A stretch of DNA of 32,428 bases, taken from Pleurotus djamor. Taxonomy: Eukaryota > Basidiomycota > Agaricomycetes > Agaricales > Pleurotaceae. Below the pieces are notes generated by a model that saw only the letters and a list, made by a program, of their open reading frames with translations, was not told where the DNA came from and made no database searches. Made by a program: the position numbers and the translations under genes. Below, in pieces: positions 20,485-31,211 of this stretch. The stretch is from contig JAPEVF010000517.1 in assembly GCA_029747585.1 (NCBI GenBank), forward strand, positions 1 through 32,428. The letters are read 5' to 3'. Each line of letters opens with the position of its first letter. The stretch's first letter is position 1.

Positions 20485-22159
20485 TCAGTTCAAGCCAACG
20501 CCGCCGAAAAGGTAAGCGGCGATCTCAGCTTCGGTCAATGGCCCAAGATCATCCTCGTCGTCGTCTTCCCCCTCTTCCTCCTCGTCCAGACACGCGACTC
20601 CGTCAGAACCATCCCATTCGACCTTAACCAGCCGTTTCAACTCCTTGACCACGGTTCGTGATACGCTGCATCTTGTCAGTACCAACTTCTCTATTGGCAA
20701 ATTCATTGCCTTGCGTTGGTTGATGACGCTCCGCAATGCACTGCACATGGCTTCGTTTCGCAGCCGATGTGTAATGCTGAGCGTGCTATTTATCAACACG
20801 ATTTGGCGTAACCGTGGCATCGGTAGCTGTTTTCGAGGCTCCTTCAACAACGAACGAACGATATCCGGACTACACCCCAAGAGTTCTAGGGCCTTAACTT
20901 CCTTGAAGGGAAGTAAGGAAGCGAATCTGGGCAGTCCGTACAACGCCAGAGTGGTAACAGTGGAGATGGGGAAAGCCGAACAGAGACGGATGTAGGCGCC
21001 AGGGAGGGTGGTGGCGTCGCTAAAGTTTGGGAGCGCAATAGCGAGAGTGGCTGACTCTGACTCCACTTCGGAGGTATGCGCAGACAGAGATACGAAACCC
21101 GCGTCTGCTCTGACGGTGAACTTGAGGATTGGCAACGCTCCTTCGGCAAAGTAACGAGCGCAGAGCTTCTTCAGGCTCGATAATTCCTCTTCCTGGGGTT
21201 GCCCGTCCTCACACGTATAATGCATCGTGGTTGTCTTGGGATGGCGTAGGGCGTCGAATATGCTCGACCCATGGATATCGCAGGAGATTATGCATCCCCT
21301 GGAAAGGTGGGGCAAGGCAACGATTGGGAGATCATCTGATGACGAAGAAATTGCTTCCAAGTGTGCCACGCTGATACATTCAAGATTCGGAGTATTGTCA
21401 AGGGACTGTAGGAGAAGAGGTACGGAGATGTGCGTAGGGCTGAGCGTTAAGTCCACCAAACGGGGAAGATATGGCAAAGGTGCCATCAACGAGCCGTTAG
21501 AGAGAGCCAGGACGCGAAGAGATGGCATGCCACGATCCAAGATGCTGGGAGGGAGGATGAAGGGATCGGGAGAGCTGACTACTAGGGTTTCAAGTAAGGA
21601 TGCCTCCGCGGTCTCGTTCGTCTGAAGGAAGACAAGAGCCTGCTCGTCGACTAACGGGATATCTAGATCCTGGACCCTATGAATCTGAGACATAAACGCG
21701 TCCTTGACGCGTTCGTAAGCCGCATCACAATACGGTGTCTTATATTGAATCTTGAGAGGAACGGACTTCGACCTCTTCAGCATCTCTAACGCTCGATCCG
21801 GTGGATTGAGCTTGATAGACGACCAGAGCCTCGGAGTGTCCAGAACGATGTTGTACCAATCACGACAGACGCGTGCTACATTCAGCCAGTTGGTCGCAAA
21901 GTCGCAGAAATGGGGCTGAGATTGGGAGCATCCAACTGCCGCGATGTACTTCGCGTCAAGGAAGATTTGCGACAGGATTTCGGCGGGGAGTTTGGACACA
22001 GCGCTGTGTCTATTGCGTCGCCACCGATGGACGCGAATGAGACCTTCGAGGTCAGATATTGTCTGGTCAATCTCTTTCTGAGCAACGACATTCGTGAGGC
22101 TTGGCTAGTAGGACCGGAATCAGGCTGACGAATCCCTCGAATGACGCATCTCTCACCAT
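20485..22159 (-). CDS. F-box protein, copy 1
   Basis: Exons 22159-22157 (ATG only) and 22104-20485; 540 aa. A short predicted helix (AQKEIDQTISDLEGLIRVHR) precedes the F-box, SKLPAEILSQIFLDAKYI through NWLNVARVCRDWYNIVLDTPRLWSSI (about residues 38-100). Leucine-rich-like repeats follow, then an acidic tail (EEEEGEDDDEDD). F-box proteins bring substrates to SCF ubiquitin ligases via Skp1; agaricomycetes carry large families. Target unknown. The single-codon first exon is inferred from the acceptor at 22105-22106 directly before SLTNVVAQKEID, an in-frame stop in the intron (the TAG of the acceptor), and the same arrangement in copy 2. Confidence 0.85.
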
Positions 22160-22535
22160 GTTCGCGGAAGGTCGTAGTGCAGAGGAAAGAGCTAGAGAAG
22201 AGAAAGAACAAAAACGCAATATTGTCTGCTTTATGTCAATAGGTTACCCTTTTACATAAACAAGACATCAGCACTAGAGGTCTCAGTGGCGATGGCGAAG
22301 GTTTAAGGCAGCCATGATGAAGACAAGCACCGACAACGGGGCCCTTTCCATGGTTGTCCAGTCGTATCCGAGGCGTGTCCAAGTACAAAACTGAGCATAT
22401 GTAAAGAGGCGGTTGTACGTTACTACGTATTATCATAAGGGGAAAGACGATAGCCATGACGGAACGAAGAGGGGTCAAAGAAGTTTGTCGATGTACTTAC
22501 TAGGGAGTGTGGAGGCTGTGGCAGATTCCATGATT
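22160..22535. other. Intergenic between the two F-box genes
   Basis: About 375 bases: promoter of F-box copy 1 and 3' flank of copy 2. The minus strand just upstream of the ATG is CT-rich, as is common at fungal core promoters. No gene seen. Confidence 0.5.
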
Positions 22536-24265
22536 CTAGTCCAGATCCGGTATCTGGCTTCCATCGCCATAGAGGTAAGCATCAATGTCGTCTTCATCGC
22601 TTCCGATTCCTGGGTACTCGTCGTCCTCTTCTTCCATCTCCTCCATTTCCAGGTACATAGGTCCGAAACCATCCCAGTCAACAGGTGCCAGTTGCCTTAA
22701 CTCGTTAACTACTCTGCTAGACACCGTGCATTGCGTGAGCACGAGGCTTTGTATTTTGGAATGCTTTGCCTTGCGCTGTGCAAGCACATTTTTCAAGGGC
22801 TTGCACAGGTCTTCATTTCGTTGAATGCGGGAGTTGCTCAACCTGAAAGACGACAACATGAGTTTGCGTAGGCGAGGCATTGGTAGTTGCCCTTGGGGGT
22901 CCTTCAACAATGAGCGGATGACTGCCGGATGACAAGCCGAAAGTTCCAAAGTCCTAACTTGTCGGAAAGATGATGACAAGGGGTTGAACGTAGGCAAACC
23001 GTGCAAAAGGAGGCGAGGAATTGTGGACAGGGGCAATGCTGAACATAATCGAGCGGACGCAACGAGAACACCAGCTGACTTGGGAAGCATTATAGAGAGT
23101 GACGCTGGATGTGCTGTTGTCGTGGATGTGTAGGCTGCCATTTGGAGGAAGTTGTCGTCGACTTTGACGGTCAATTGAAGGATCGGTGCCGTTCCATCCA
23201 GAGAATATCGCGAACAAACGGCCTGCAGACTGGACAAATCTTCATCCCGAGTATGGCCACGCTGCGTGCTATAATGAATGGCGGTCGACCTGGGGTAGCG
23301 CATGGCGTCGAAAATCTTCGATGCATGGATTGACGATGAAGAGACACAGAAGTGGTTCAGTCGAGGCAGGGAAACCGTGGGGAGGTTGGTATGGGGTGAA
23401 GGGGTGTGCGACAGACAGGCGATACTCATTGACTCAACGTTGGGAGTGTTCCGAAGTGACATGAGTAAAAGTTCCACAGAGACGACCGGAGAGGGGTTAA
23501 TGGTCAAGTGCGTTAGACGGGGTAGAGGTGGTAAAGGCTTGGTCAATGTGCCGTTTGCGAGCGTCAAGAAACGTAGGCAAGGCATTCCGCGGTTCAACAC
23601 GGGTTCGGGAAGGGCGTAGGGATTTGTCCCATCGAGTTTGAGAACTTCGAGCATCGAAGCCTCTGCGTTCTCATTGGTGAGCAGGAATTCCATAGAGTAA
23701 CAGTTGCTCGATGGGATCTCTATCTCTCGGATTCTGTGAATTTGGGACATGAAGGCTTCCGAGAGCCTGAGGAAGGATGGTGTATCATGGGTCGATGTGT
23801 AACGAATTTGAAGAGGAACAGATTTCGACCGCTTGAGCATCTCCAACGCTCGATCTGCTGGTCCGAGTGTGATGGACGACCATAGTCGGGGAGTGTCAAT
23901 GACAATGTTGTGCCAATCGCGACAGACATTTGAGACATTGAGCCAGTTTCTGTTGCTGTCGATGTTACTGCGCCGAGGTGGCTGAGGGGGTTGGTGGAGA
24001 GAATGGAGGTCATGGGGCTGGGTCACGTCATTCCCGCACGCTATGAGCTTTCCTTCGAGGAATATCTGTGAGATGACCTCAACGGGAAGTTGTGAGATGG
24101 CGCTATGTCTGTTGCGCCTCCAGCGATGGACACGGATTTCGGCTTCCAATTCCAAGATCCTGTCATCAATCTCCTTCTGGACAGTGACGTTGGTGAGTCC
24201 CTGATTCCATAGCCGAGCATGTGAGCATACTAACGGCAGCGCAACAAAACAGGAATCCTCACCAT
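22536..24265 (-). CDS. F-box protein, copy 2
   Basis: Exons 24265-24263 (ATG only) and 24200-22536; 555 aa. It aligns with copy 1 along its length: LTNVxxQKEID, RVHRWRRNRHSA, the F-box QLPVEVISQIFLEGKLI through NWLNVSNVCRDWHNIVIDTPRLWSSI, then DRALEMLKRSKSVPL, and the acidic tail EEMEEEDDEYPG. It has an extra stretch rich in His, Pro and Gln after the F-box start (about residues 55-85). Reading upstream without the intron stays open to 24395, but the resulting N-terminus has no counterpart in copy 1, so I prefer the spliced model. Probable SCF substrate receptor; target unknown. Confidence 0.84.
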
Positions 24266-24287
24266 TTGCTAGAAGGTGTGGGTGGGT

Positions 24288-24302
24288 GAGAGAGAGAGAG
24301 AG
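24288..24302. repeat. GA/CT microsatellite upstream of F-box copy 2
   Basis: Seven and a half GA units, reading CT on the coding strand, end 22 bases before the ATG at 24265. CT-rich blocks at this distance are common core promoter or leader elements in fungi. Confidence 0.55.
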
Positions 24303-24564
24303 CCTAACAACAAGAACGATTCCTAGCCCCGTCCTGCAGGGTAGGCATTTTAGGTAAGTTCCGACAAGCTCAAGGTTTGAACGTTTGAACAACAAGGCGA
24401 CAGAGTTTCACTAGGGCCTGGACCCTGGGCTCTCGATCATTCCGAGGGGCAACGTTAGGGTACTAGGAGGTCAAAGGGGTAAGTAAGTTTGCTGGTCTGC
24501 CGATGTCTAAGTAAGGTAGGTATTGGGGGATTACACGTGAGTTGGGGTAAAGTTGGTGTTGGAC

Positions 24565-26272
24565 TTATAACATGGATGCCTCAAAGCTGCTTGTATGCCC
24601 TAGTACGCGCCTAGTCAACGTTTGGATGTCCTTGGATCCAAAAGCTCGATAGAGGAGCTTCAGCCCATCACGAAGATAACGAAAGCCTGTCCTGTCCGCA
24701 CTGTGCGAGAAAAATCAGACACCTGAGCATAATGGGACGGAGTAAATGAGAGAGGAAGCTGGAAGGCTTACTCTTTGATAAGGGCCGGCGTAATACCATA
24801 CATCCCAAAGGGATCGGCACCGTCTCTCCACTTGACCTTATCCCAGATACCAGTGAGTTCTTCGGGGCGGGGCCATTCGCAAAACAACGAAAGCCACAGT
24901 CGGAGATTCAGGGTCGGGTAGCTAGAATCAGATCGCCCTTGGATGTCAGTTTCGTAGTGGTCGTCTTCAGAATCAGAATTCTCTCTTTCGTAACGCCGAT
25001 CGAGCCGAGCTTCCTCCAACCGAACCTCCTCGTATTCATCATCAACTTCGGTCATAATCTTGATGAACTCAAGGACTTCTCCATTGAGGGTCACGGCTGT
25101 TTGATCAAAGGGAGGCTTCCGCTCGGCCAGGAGGATGCGTTTCTTGTACTTGGTGAGAACCTTTTCTTGAAGCCATAGTTTAGCGTCCTGCAATCCTGGA
25201 TGCAAGTCTGCCAGATGATCAAAGATGCGTTGTTGTGCAAGGAGTAAGCCTTCATATATGAGGTTATAGCATATATCCTTGTGATCGGGGTTGAGGTCCA
25301 CACGGGAGAAAGTTTTGACAACGAGACGCATGGTCGAATCAAAGTCTGGTACGTTGGCTTGGGTTAAGAGTGGGACGAGAGAGATGATATCGTCGATTAA
25401 TCCGTTCATAGAGTAGATCTTCAGCGCATCGTCGAGGGGTACGGAACGCGAAGCGCCACGCGCGATGTCCTTGCGCAAGGCATCAATCAACGCGGGCTTC
25501 AGCTGATCCGTGACCACATCATTGTAGACTTTGAGAGAAGGTTTCGCGGCGAATTCGGTGAGCTTTTCATTGATTCCAGCTGAGACGAGCTGATCGGCGA
25601 CGACGTGCATGTCTGGGGTCCAATGGGCAGCGAAATAGAGGGCTCCGTCAGGATCTGTCGCGTTGTTACCGACAGGGAACAACTTGAAGATCTTGTCCTT
25701 GATTCCTAGCCGTCCCAGTTCTGCGAGGACGTCAGAAGACGCGTTCGACGCGTCCGCGATAAGCAATTCCCTCCAGAGCCAGTTCAGAGCGCGTTCGATG
25801 TGTCCGGTGTCGGACGCGTCAAATAGGATGTTTCCAGACGCGCCTTGAAAGATGAAACGGTAGTCATCGAGGTCGGTGTAGTCGTAACTAGAGCACAGTG
25901 ATCAATTGCGCCAAAAAGAGTGAAGTAGAAGCGTACTTACGCGTATTCCAAGCGCGACACGGTCTGAAGTACCTTCGTACAGTGAGAGAGACACGAGATG
26001 GCCACAGTGAACTCTTCACCCTCCTGGATTACGGCGTGTATGTCAGTCAGCCATTTGACGATTTCTGAGGTGACTCCGTCCAAAGCATCCGCCTGATTAT
26101 CCGCGTCGCTCGTCTTGTAACCTCCGCAGACCTTCTTTAACTTCGTCATATTCCCAGAGATTGATTTCTTATGCTCAGCCAACTTGAGCTTATCGCGTGT
26201 CTCGCGTTTCGCAGCGGCCTTGGTCTTCTTTCGAGGACGCGTCGCGTCGTCTTGGGCAGCGCGCTTCGCCAT
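24565..26272 (-). CDS. Unrecognised protein with basic N-terminus
   Basis: Exons 26272-25941, 25887-24772, 24700-24565; 527 aa. I do not recognise a domain. The N-terminus is strongly basic (RPRKKTKAAAKRETR, about residues 12-26), a likely nuclear localisation signal. The middle is mostly helical in character with many Leu, Asp and Lys, such as LWLQEKVLTKYKKRILLAERK. An acidic stretch follows (DDEYEEVRLEEARLDRRYE, then NSDSEDDHYETD). The third exon, after a 71-nt intron with a good GTAAGC donor, adds DADRTGFRYLRDGLKLLYR and ends FEASML; without it the protein would stop just after the donor. Clean splicing and steady codon use suggest a real, expressed gene. Confidence 0.8.
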
Positions 26273-26433
26273 GAAGAGGGTGAGGGTGATAGATAAGAAA
26301 CAAGAAGGGGTATGGAATTTGATACGACACCCTGTCCTTTAAATTGGGGGGTTAAACGTTAGGGGACTACGGAAAATGGGATTCGTAGATCAGGGGCCCT
26401 GAGATAGTGTTGAACACAACTAATATTCGCTTT

Positions 26434-27559
26434 CTACTGGGATTTGGTCTTCTTCCCCTTCTTTCTCTGAGGCTGTGACTTGGGATCGGACGTGCGCCAA
26501 TGCACCCAATATACACGGATGCCGAATAAGACGCTCAGCAAGACCGTACAGACTGCTTTCGCAGTAAGAGGAGTAAGTGCTGATGATTTCTCCATACCAA
26601 TGAGCTCCATGAAGGTGTGAACATTCCGTGAACCGGAGACAGCAGGATGAGCAGTGAGAACGTCGTATAGCAGGGCTAAAACAGGAATGTGATTAAAAAT
26701 CGATTTATGGGGGAGTCTAAGTGAAAACACACCAATGACCGCACCCACCCAGACATCCAACTTGTCAAAGGTACCGGCTATCCAGCCTTCCAAGCCTAAA
26801 TGTGGATTTCCTCGAAGGAAACCCGGCGCAGATAAAGACCAGGAATCTGACCAAGCACCCAAGGCAGTCGCACTTTGTCCTCCACCTGCTGAGGCTACAG
26901 CACCCAGGATGCAGTGCGTAAGCGGAGAACCGGCGAGAAGGGGGTTGATCGGTAAGGGAGAGCCGACTGCCACCATGCTCAATGTTCCAGCTATCGAGTT
27001 GACGCGAAGTGCGGCGTCGAGGGGGAATAACAGGGTGTCAAAGAAGCGCGGTTGAAGAGCCTAAATGGATTTCGTAGGTTAGTCTGTACATTCCAAGTCC
27101 AAGTCCAAGGCAAAGAGAATGGCATACGGAAGGAAACCAGGTGAAAAACGCGGTCAGGAAGAAGTGTACAGTGAGATAGTTGATGTATGGTTGGATCGTA
27201 TACAACTGCGGAGGGGGTAGCGACAGAATGAGGTGAGAGATCACTGTGCCTCCCCAAGACTGTTGGTCTGTCAGAGCCCGGATACAATGGTAGGGCGAAG
27301 ACAAGAGCGCACCATGATGAGATACCCGACGACATAGGTCCCCCAGGATTGACCCAATTTCGTTGGCCGTGAATTGTACTGAAATGCAATGGAAACCCTG
27401 GCCTCCATGTTAGCCATTCCCTTCAAAACGTCCATGGAAAAGCACATACCTGGCTGCATGCAGAGATGGAGCATAGGTGAATGGAAAATAGGCAGGAGAT
27501 ACTTGCGTCGTCGTCAACGCATTGAAACCGTCCGCAACATGTTCAAAAAGCGCGGCCAT
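26434..27559 (-). CDS. TRIC cation channel-like membrane protein
   Basis: Exons 27559-27450, 27397-27313, 27259-27128, 27060-26733, 26675-26434; 298 aa. About six hydrophobic segments: SWGTYVVGYLIMSWGGTVI (around 55-73), INYLTVHFFLTAFFTWFP, FFDTLLFPLDAALRV, THCILGAVASAGGG (157-170), DVWVGAVIALLYDVL and TAKAVCTVLLSVLFGI. The layout, length near 300, paired glycines in an early helix (G68, G69), GGG in a later one (168-170) and a lysine-rich tail (KKGKKTKSQ) resemble trimeric intracellular cation channels, monovalent cation channels of ER-type membranes. This is fold-level resemblance from memory, not a sequence search. The 57-nt last intron keeps the frame without a stop. Confidence 0.55.
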
Positions 27560-27824
27560 CGTGGTCGACGTTCAGGAGAAGATGGTCACTGCCACTCAGG
27601 CCACGATTTAGTCATTGTCTCCCACATATCGACTCGGACCTTTCCAACGTTCTAAGATAACTCGAAACGGATCATGGAGGCTCCATGTGGAATTATCAGA
27701 TTTCCAGAGGCGTGGTTGCTGGTGGTAGTGAAAGAAGAAGAATCCGGGATTCATTCTGAGTTACTGGTGACGCTTTTGTCCAACAACTTCGGCCACACGG
27801 CGCTCTCATCGACGATCTTATCGA
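27560..27824. promoter_or_regulatory. Divergent promoter region (TRIC-like / decarboxylase-hydrolase fusion)
   Basis: 265 bases between two ATGs pointing apart, so both promoters must lie here. No long inverted repeat like that at 18849-18884 is visible in it. Confidence 0.5.
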
Positions 27825-29570
27825 ATGCGTTCTTCGAGGCTCGTTCCAGGTCGTTTTCCTCCAAAAGGCGTGTCTGAAATCGCAGATGCTATTCGAGCTC
27901 GACGAGGTGAGCGAGGGCTGACACCTCTCGATGGCACCCTTCTCCACGTTCCCCCGATCGCTGCCGGCTGGAATTCACTTTTGGGTGCGATCAGAAACAA
28001 AGGGAAGCTTCCAGGCGATGTCAGAGAACTTATGGTGAGTTCTCCTGTACCCTTGCTAAAGAGATATCTAATCTAAAAGCCATGGAAGATTCTCCGCGTC
28101 GCTGTTTGGAACCGTGCTGCCTTTGAATGGATTCAGCACGAGATTGTCGGTCGCGCTGAGGGCCTCAGTACAAAACAGCTACAGGCAGCCAGGGACTCTG
28201 ATGGCCTATTAGGCCTGCCTGGATCAGACGTTCTGCCCTCGCTGCATCAAGCCGCCTTGGTTTTTGCGGATAGCTCTACCAAGGATATTCAAGTCCCTCC
28301 TGCAGTGAGCCAGACATTGATGAACGAGCTTCGCCATCTTGTCGTCAATGGAGAGCAATTTGACAAGACCGATGTTGAATCCACCGTTCAAGACCTCTAT
28401 GTCGAGGCTGCCGCCACAGTTGCAACATATAACATGGTGTCCAGGTTCCTCGTCTCAACGGATGTCGCTGGACTCTCCGATGAGCTGGTTCCCTGGCCAT
28501 CGGACAAACAAGAGGTCAACCTTCTTGGTTCTTTTTGCCTTATCTATCTTACGTTCTTCTCCAGCACAAGATCCCTTTTCCCAACTCTCCCAACCAAGCG
28601 ATCCACGTCGTGACGCATATTGCTAGTCCAGATGCTCCTTGGGTCATCTTATCCAACTCTCTCATCACCGACCACACAATGTGGGATCCACTTCTCCCAT
28701 TCCTATCAGCGCCGCAAAAATCCTGTACGTTCTGGCATACACTTCATGTACTTCGTCCCTCACACGCGATCCTCAGCCAAACCCTTCAACATCATTACGT
28801 TTGATCAGCGTGGACATGGAGTATCAGGCCTTCCGCCCCCACCTACGACCGACATCCCTTCGCCGACGTCACCCCTCCATTCAGGTCTTCGGCAAGCTAC
28901 CATTGCGTACCTCGCCCACGATATCGCGCACATCCTCAAGTCAATAGCNATCCCTAAAGTTCACGCTGCAATCGGTGTCTCGCAAGGCGGTGCCGCGGTG
29001 CTTGCGTTCGGTTCGCTCTATCCCGAAATGGTAGACAGAATCATCGCTTGTGACACTGGCCCGCGAACCGCACCCGGAAATTTGGAAGCTTGGGATGAGC
29101 GCATCGATCTCGCTCAAGAGAATGGCATGGATGCCCTTGGGCAAATCACTGCTGAACGGTGGTTCCCCGTACCAAGCGACTGGAGCTCCGATGACCCAAT
29201 TACGGCGGTACAGTTCGCGCATAAGCAGTGGGCCAGGGAAGCCGCCCAGAGCATGGTGGCTAAGACAACGCTTTCCGGTTTTGTTGCCGGTGCCAGGGCC
29301 CTGCAAGATTACCACCTCCTCTCACCCCCAGAGGATGCTAACAGCGAGAACTATGTTGGCTCCTCGCTGCTCGAATGCAAAGTGAAGACTCTCCTAGTTG
29401 CTGGGAGCTTAGACGGCGGTGGTAAAGTTGCTCAAAGTATGAGCAAGTTGGCGAACGAATGGGATGCTGCGAGCTTCGCAGAAATTAAAGGTGCGGGGCA
29501 TCTTCCTATGATTGATGCTACGCATGCTTTCTGGGAAGTCATCGCTCCGTTCTTGCACGCTGGTCTATAA
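27825..29570 (+). CDS. Carboxymuconolactone decarboxylase-like / 3-oxoadipate enol-lactonase-like fusion protein
   Basis: Exons 27825-28034, 28089-28514, 28565-28724, 28777-29570; 529 aa. Residues 1-210 form a CMD/AhpD-like helical domain (RFPPKGVSEIADAIRARRG, then GDVRELMILRVAVWNRAAFEWIQHE). The position where some relatives have Cys is Ala or Arg here. Residues 213-529 form an alpha/beta hydrolase like enol-lactonase: WVILSNSL, FDQRGHGVSG (274-283), GVSQGG with Ser334, Asp478 in AGSLDGG, His507 in GAGHLPMI. The hydrolase part has no ATG before its first strand (first in-frame ATG in its exon is at 28678), so it must be translated as the second half. The 50-nt intron 28515-28564 joins the halves in frame; unspliced RNA stops at 28613. 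One n at 28949 affects residue 323. Confidence 0.88.
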
Positions 29571-29896
29571 CCTACCGAAACGTGCACGGTGTTGCTCGTA
29601 AGGATCTTGCTCTTGGATTCATGGTGCCAATGTGCGATTATCATTTAATGAATATTAAATATGCTCCTACTGTGAGCTTGGGTATGATTCTCATGATGAT
29701 CGTGATCTGTGGGTGATGTCGAGGTAGTCTATCCCTGCCTATTGCAGGTAACAGGTAGCGCTAAGTTCAGGTATGCGAATGAATGTGTGGCCATCCAAGC
29801 GCCCAGCTCCTGGATGGTTGGTTGTATTCGGTGCGAGTCTGGGCCACAAGGTCAGTATATTACCCCTCATGCATGCTTATAGCGAGCTGACCTGCG
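29571..29896. other. Intergenic, converging 3' ends
   Basis: About 325 bases between the fusion gene and the first small secreted protein gene. It is AT-rich near 29640-29660, with a 6-bp inverted repeat (TTTAAT/ATTAAA) that may mark the polyadenylation zone. No gene seen. Confidence 0.5.
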
Positions 29897-30106
29897 TTAT
29901 ATGAGGCTTCCGACCAAGGGGAGGCCAATCTTTTGCAGGAGCGGGCCGGTGCCCTTGGCCACTCCAAGTGTTCCCAGGAGATTGGTGACTGGATGCAACA
30001 CTGGACCCACAGTTCCCACCAATTCTTTACCCAGGAGAGGTTTGGGGGTTGGGGCAGCCGTGGCGAGGGCGGCGAGGAGTGTCGTCAGGAAAATGCAAGT
30101 TTTCAT
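29897..30106 (-). CDS. Small secreted protein, copy 1
   Basis: 69 aa from the ATG at 30106. Residues 1-17 form a signal peptide (MKTCIFLTTLLAALATA), followed by APTPKPLLGKELVG and a short body rich in Gly, Leu and Val with repeated LLG/LLQ turns, ending LVGSLI. It has no cysteine after the signal peptide. A 58-nt intron in the 5' UTR (30111-30168, GTAAGT...TTTAG) ends four bases before the ATG, as in copy 2. Upstream, 30388-30395 reads as a TATA box. Function unknown; secreted or cell-wall associated is likely. Confidence 0.75.
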   Translation of the reverse strand: MKTCIFLTTLLAALATAAPTPKPLLGKELVGTVGPVLHPVTNLLGTLGVAKGTGPLLQKIGLPLVGSLI

Positions 30107-30387
30107 CTTTCTAAACAACCGTGCGTCAATGGCAATGTCCTCTCCTCCAGAAATACGTTCTAACTTACTTTATAGATTGATGCGAGGCTTATTCGGTTTC
30201 TTGGATTTGTTCAAAGAATGTAAGCCTGTCTATTCAACACACGCCCTAGCTGACCCCTGATCAATGCAGTCCTTCCACGAAGAAACACCCGCAAGGGGAA
30301 AGGGAAGGGAAAAGGGACTTACGGGAAGAGCGACTGAAACAGGAGGGGAAAGCCGATGGCGCTTTGACTGGGGCTGCGGGAATACCT

Positions 30388-30395
30388 CTTTTATA
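30388..30395 (-). promoter_or_regulatory. TATA box of small secreted protein copy 1
   Basis: The minus strand reads TATAAAAG about 220 bases upstream of the 5' UTR intron donor at 30168. This fits a transcript with a leader of roughly 190 bases before that intron. Confidence 0.55.
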
Positions 30396-31211
30396 AATCG
30401 TGCAAGAATGCTGCCACATAAACGACGGCTGCCTAGTCACTCGTTGGCGCGAATGTTCCTACGTTTAAGCTTACGACGAAGAGTCTTAGCACCACTGATG
30501 ACATGCCATGGTAGCAACCCACGTCGGAGGTAGCATTTGGGTCCGTGATAAGTGAGCAGGTGTAATGTTATGTGGTTGAATGCTCGGACTTCTGACCTTG
30601 GCGCTTCTAATCTGACCGTGACGCGTGACGTGGTATTGGCCGTTTTCTTGGCATTACTACCAGCATCATTACGAAGATCCTGAGACGTATGCGAGGCGAC
30701 TATTTCATTGTTGCGCTTCGGTTTGACGCTTCGCTCAAGACGTCGCCTTCTAAGTAAGTTCCTTGAAGACATTGTTACATTAGGATAGGCTCATTAGGCT
30801 TCTGTTCAATACAGCCCGTAGACCATCGAACACACGACGGACAGCATGCTTTGTGAGAGCGAACGAGTCATTGATTTTTGGGAAATAACTTGGAATACAG
30901 CATGTACATTGAGTGACAGTTAAACTCTTCAGTACAACATGAAAATGACGTGTTACATCGTGAAAGTCGGGACACTTTAATGTACAATACAAGGAGCATA
31001 TCGAAGAAAGAGGATGAAGTAAGGGAAGGGAAAAGTGTGCTTAACCGAAGGGGCACTGGGTAATATGATAATGTCGAATGTATAGTGAAAGACGAATACT
31101 AGCAATGCTGGGTGTCAAGGAGAATAGTCTGAGGTATCCTGTGATATGGAGGCTGATTTAGTCCCTTCGCGGCGACGGAAGGAGATGAGACTGGCTGACT
31201 GACCTAGATGT
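30396..31211. other. Intergenic between the two small secreted protein genes
   Basis: About 815 bases. Minus-strand frames at 30437-30772 and 30780-31056 are arginine-rich or composition-poor and lack start context, introns or family likeness. I see no supportable gene. The region should hold the distal promoter of copy 1 and the 3' UTR of copy 2. Confidence 0.5.

Noticed and set aside
22536..24395. Longer N-terminus for F-box copy 2 by reading through the first intron
   Set aside because: The added residues lack a counterpart in copy 1 and the frame there begins without a good start; the spliced one-codon exon fits both copies.
28257..28613. Decarboxylase-like protein ending at 28613 as a separate gene
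   Set aside because: This reads through a clear intron, and the hydrolase would lose its first strand and lack a start codon.
30437..31056. Minus-strand frames between the two small secreted protein genes
   Set aside because: Arg-rich or low-information translations without signal peptide, family motif or splice support.
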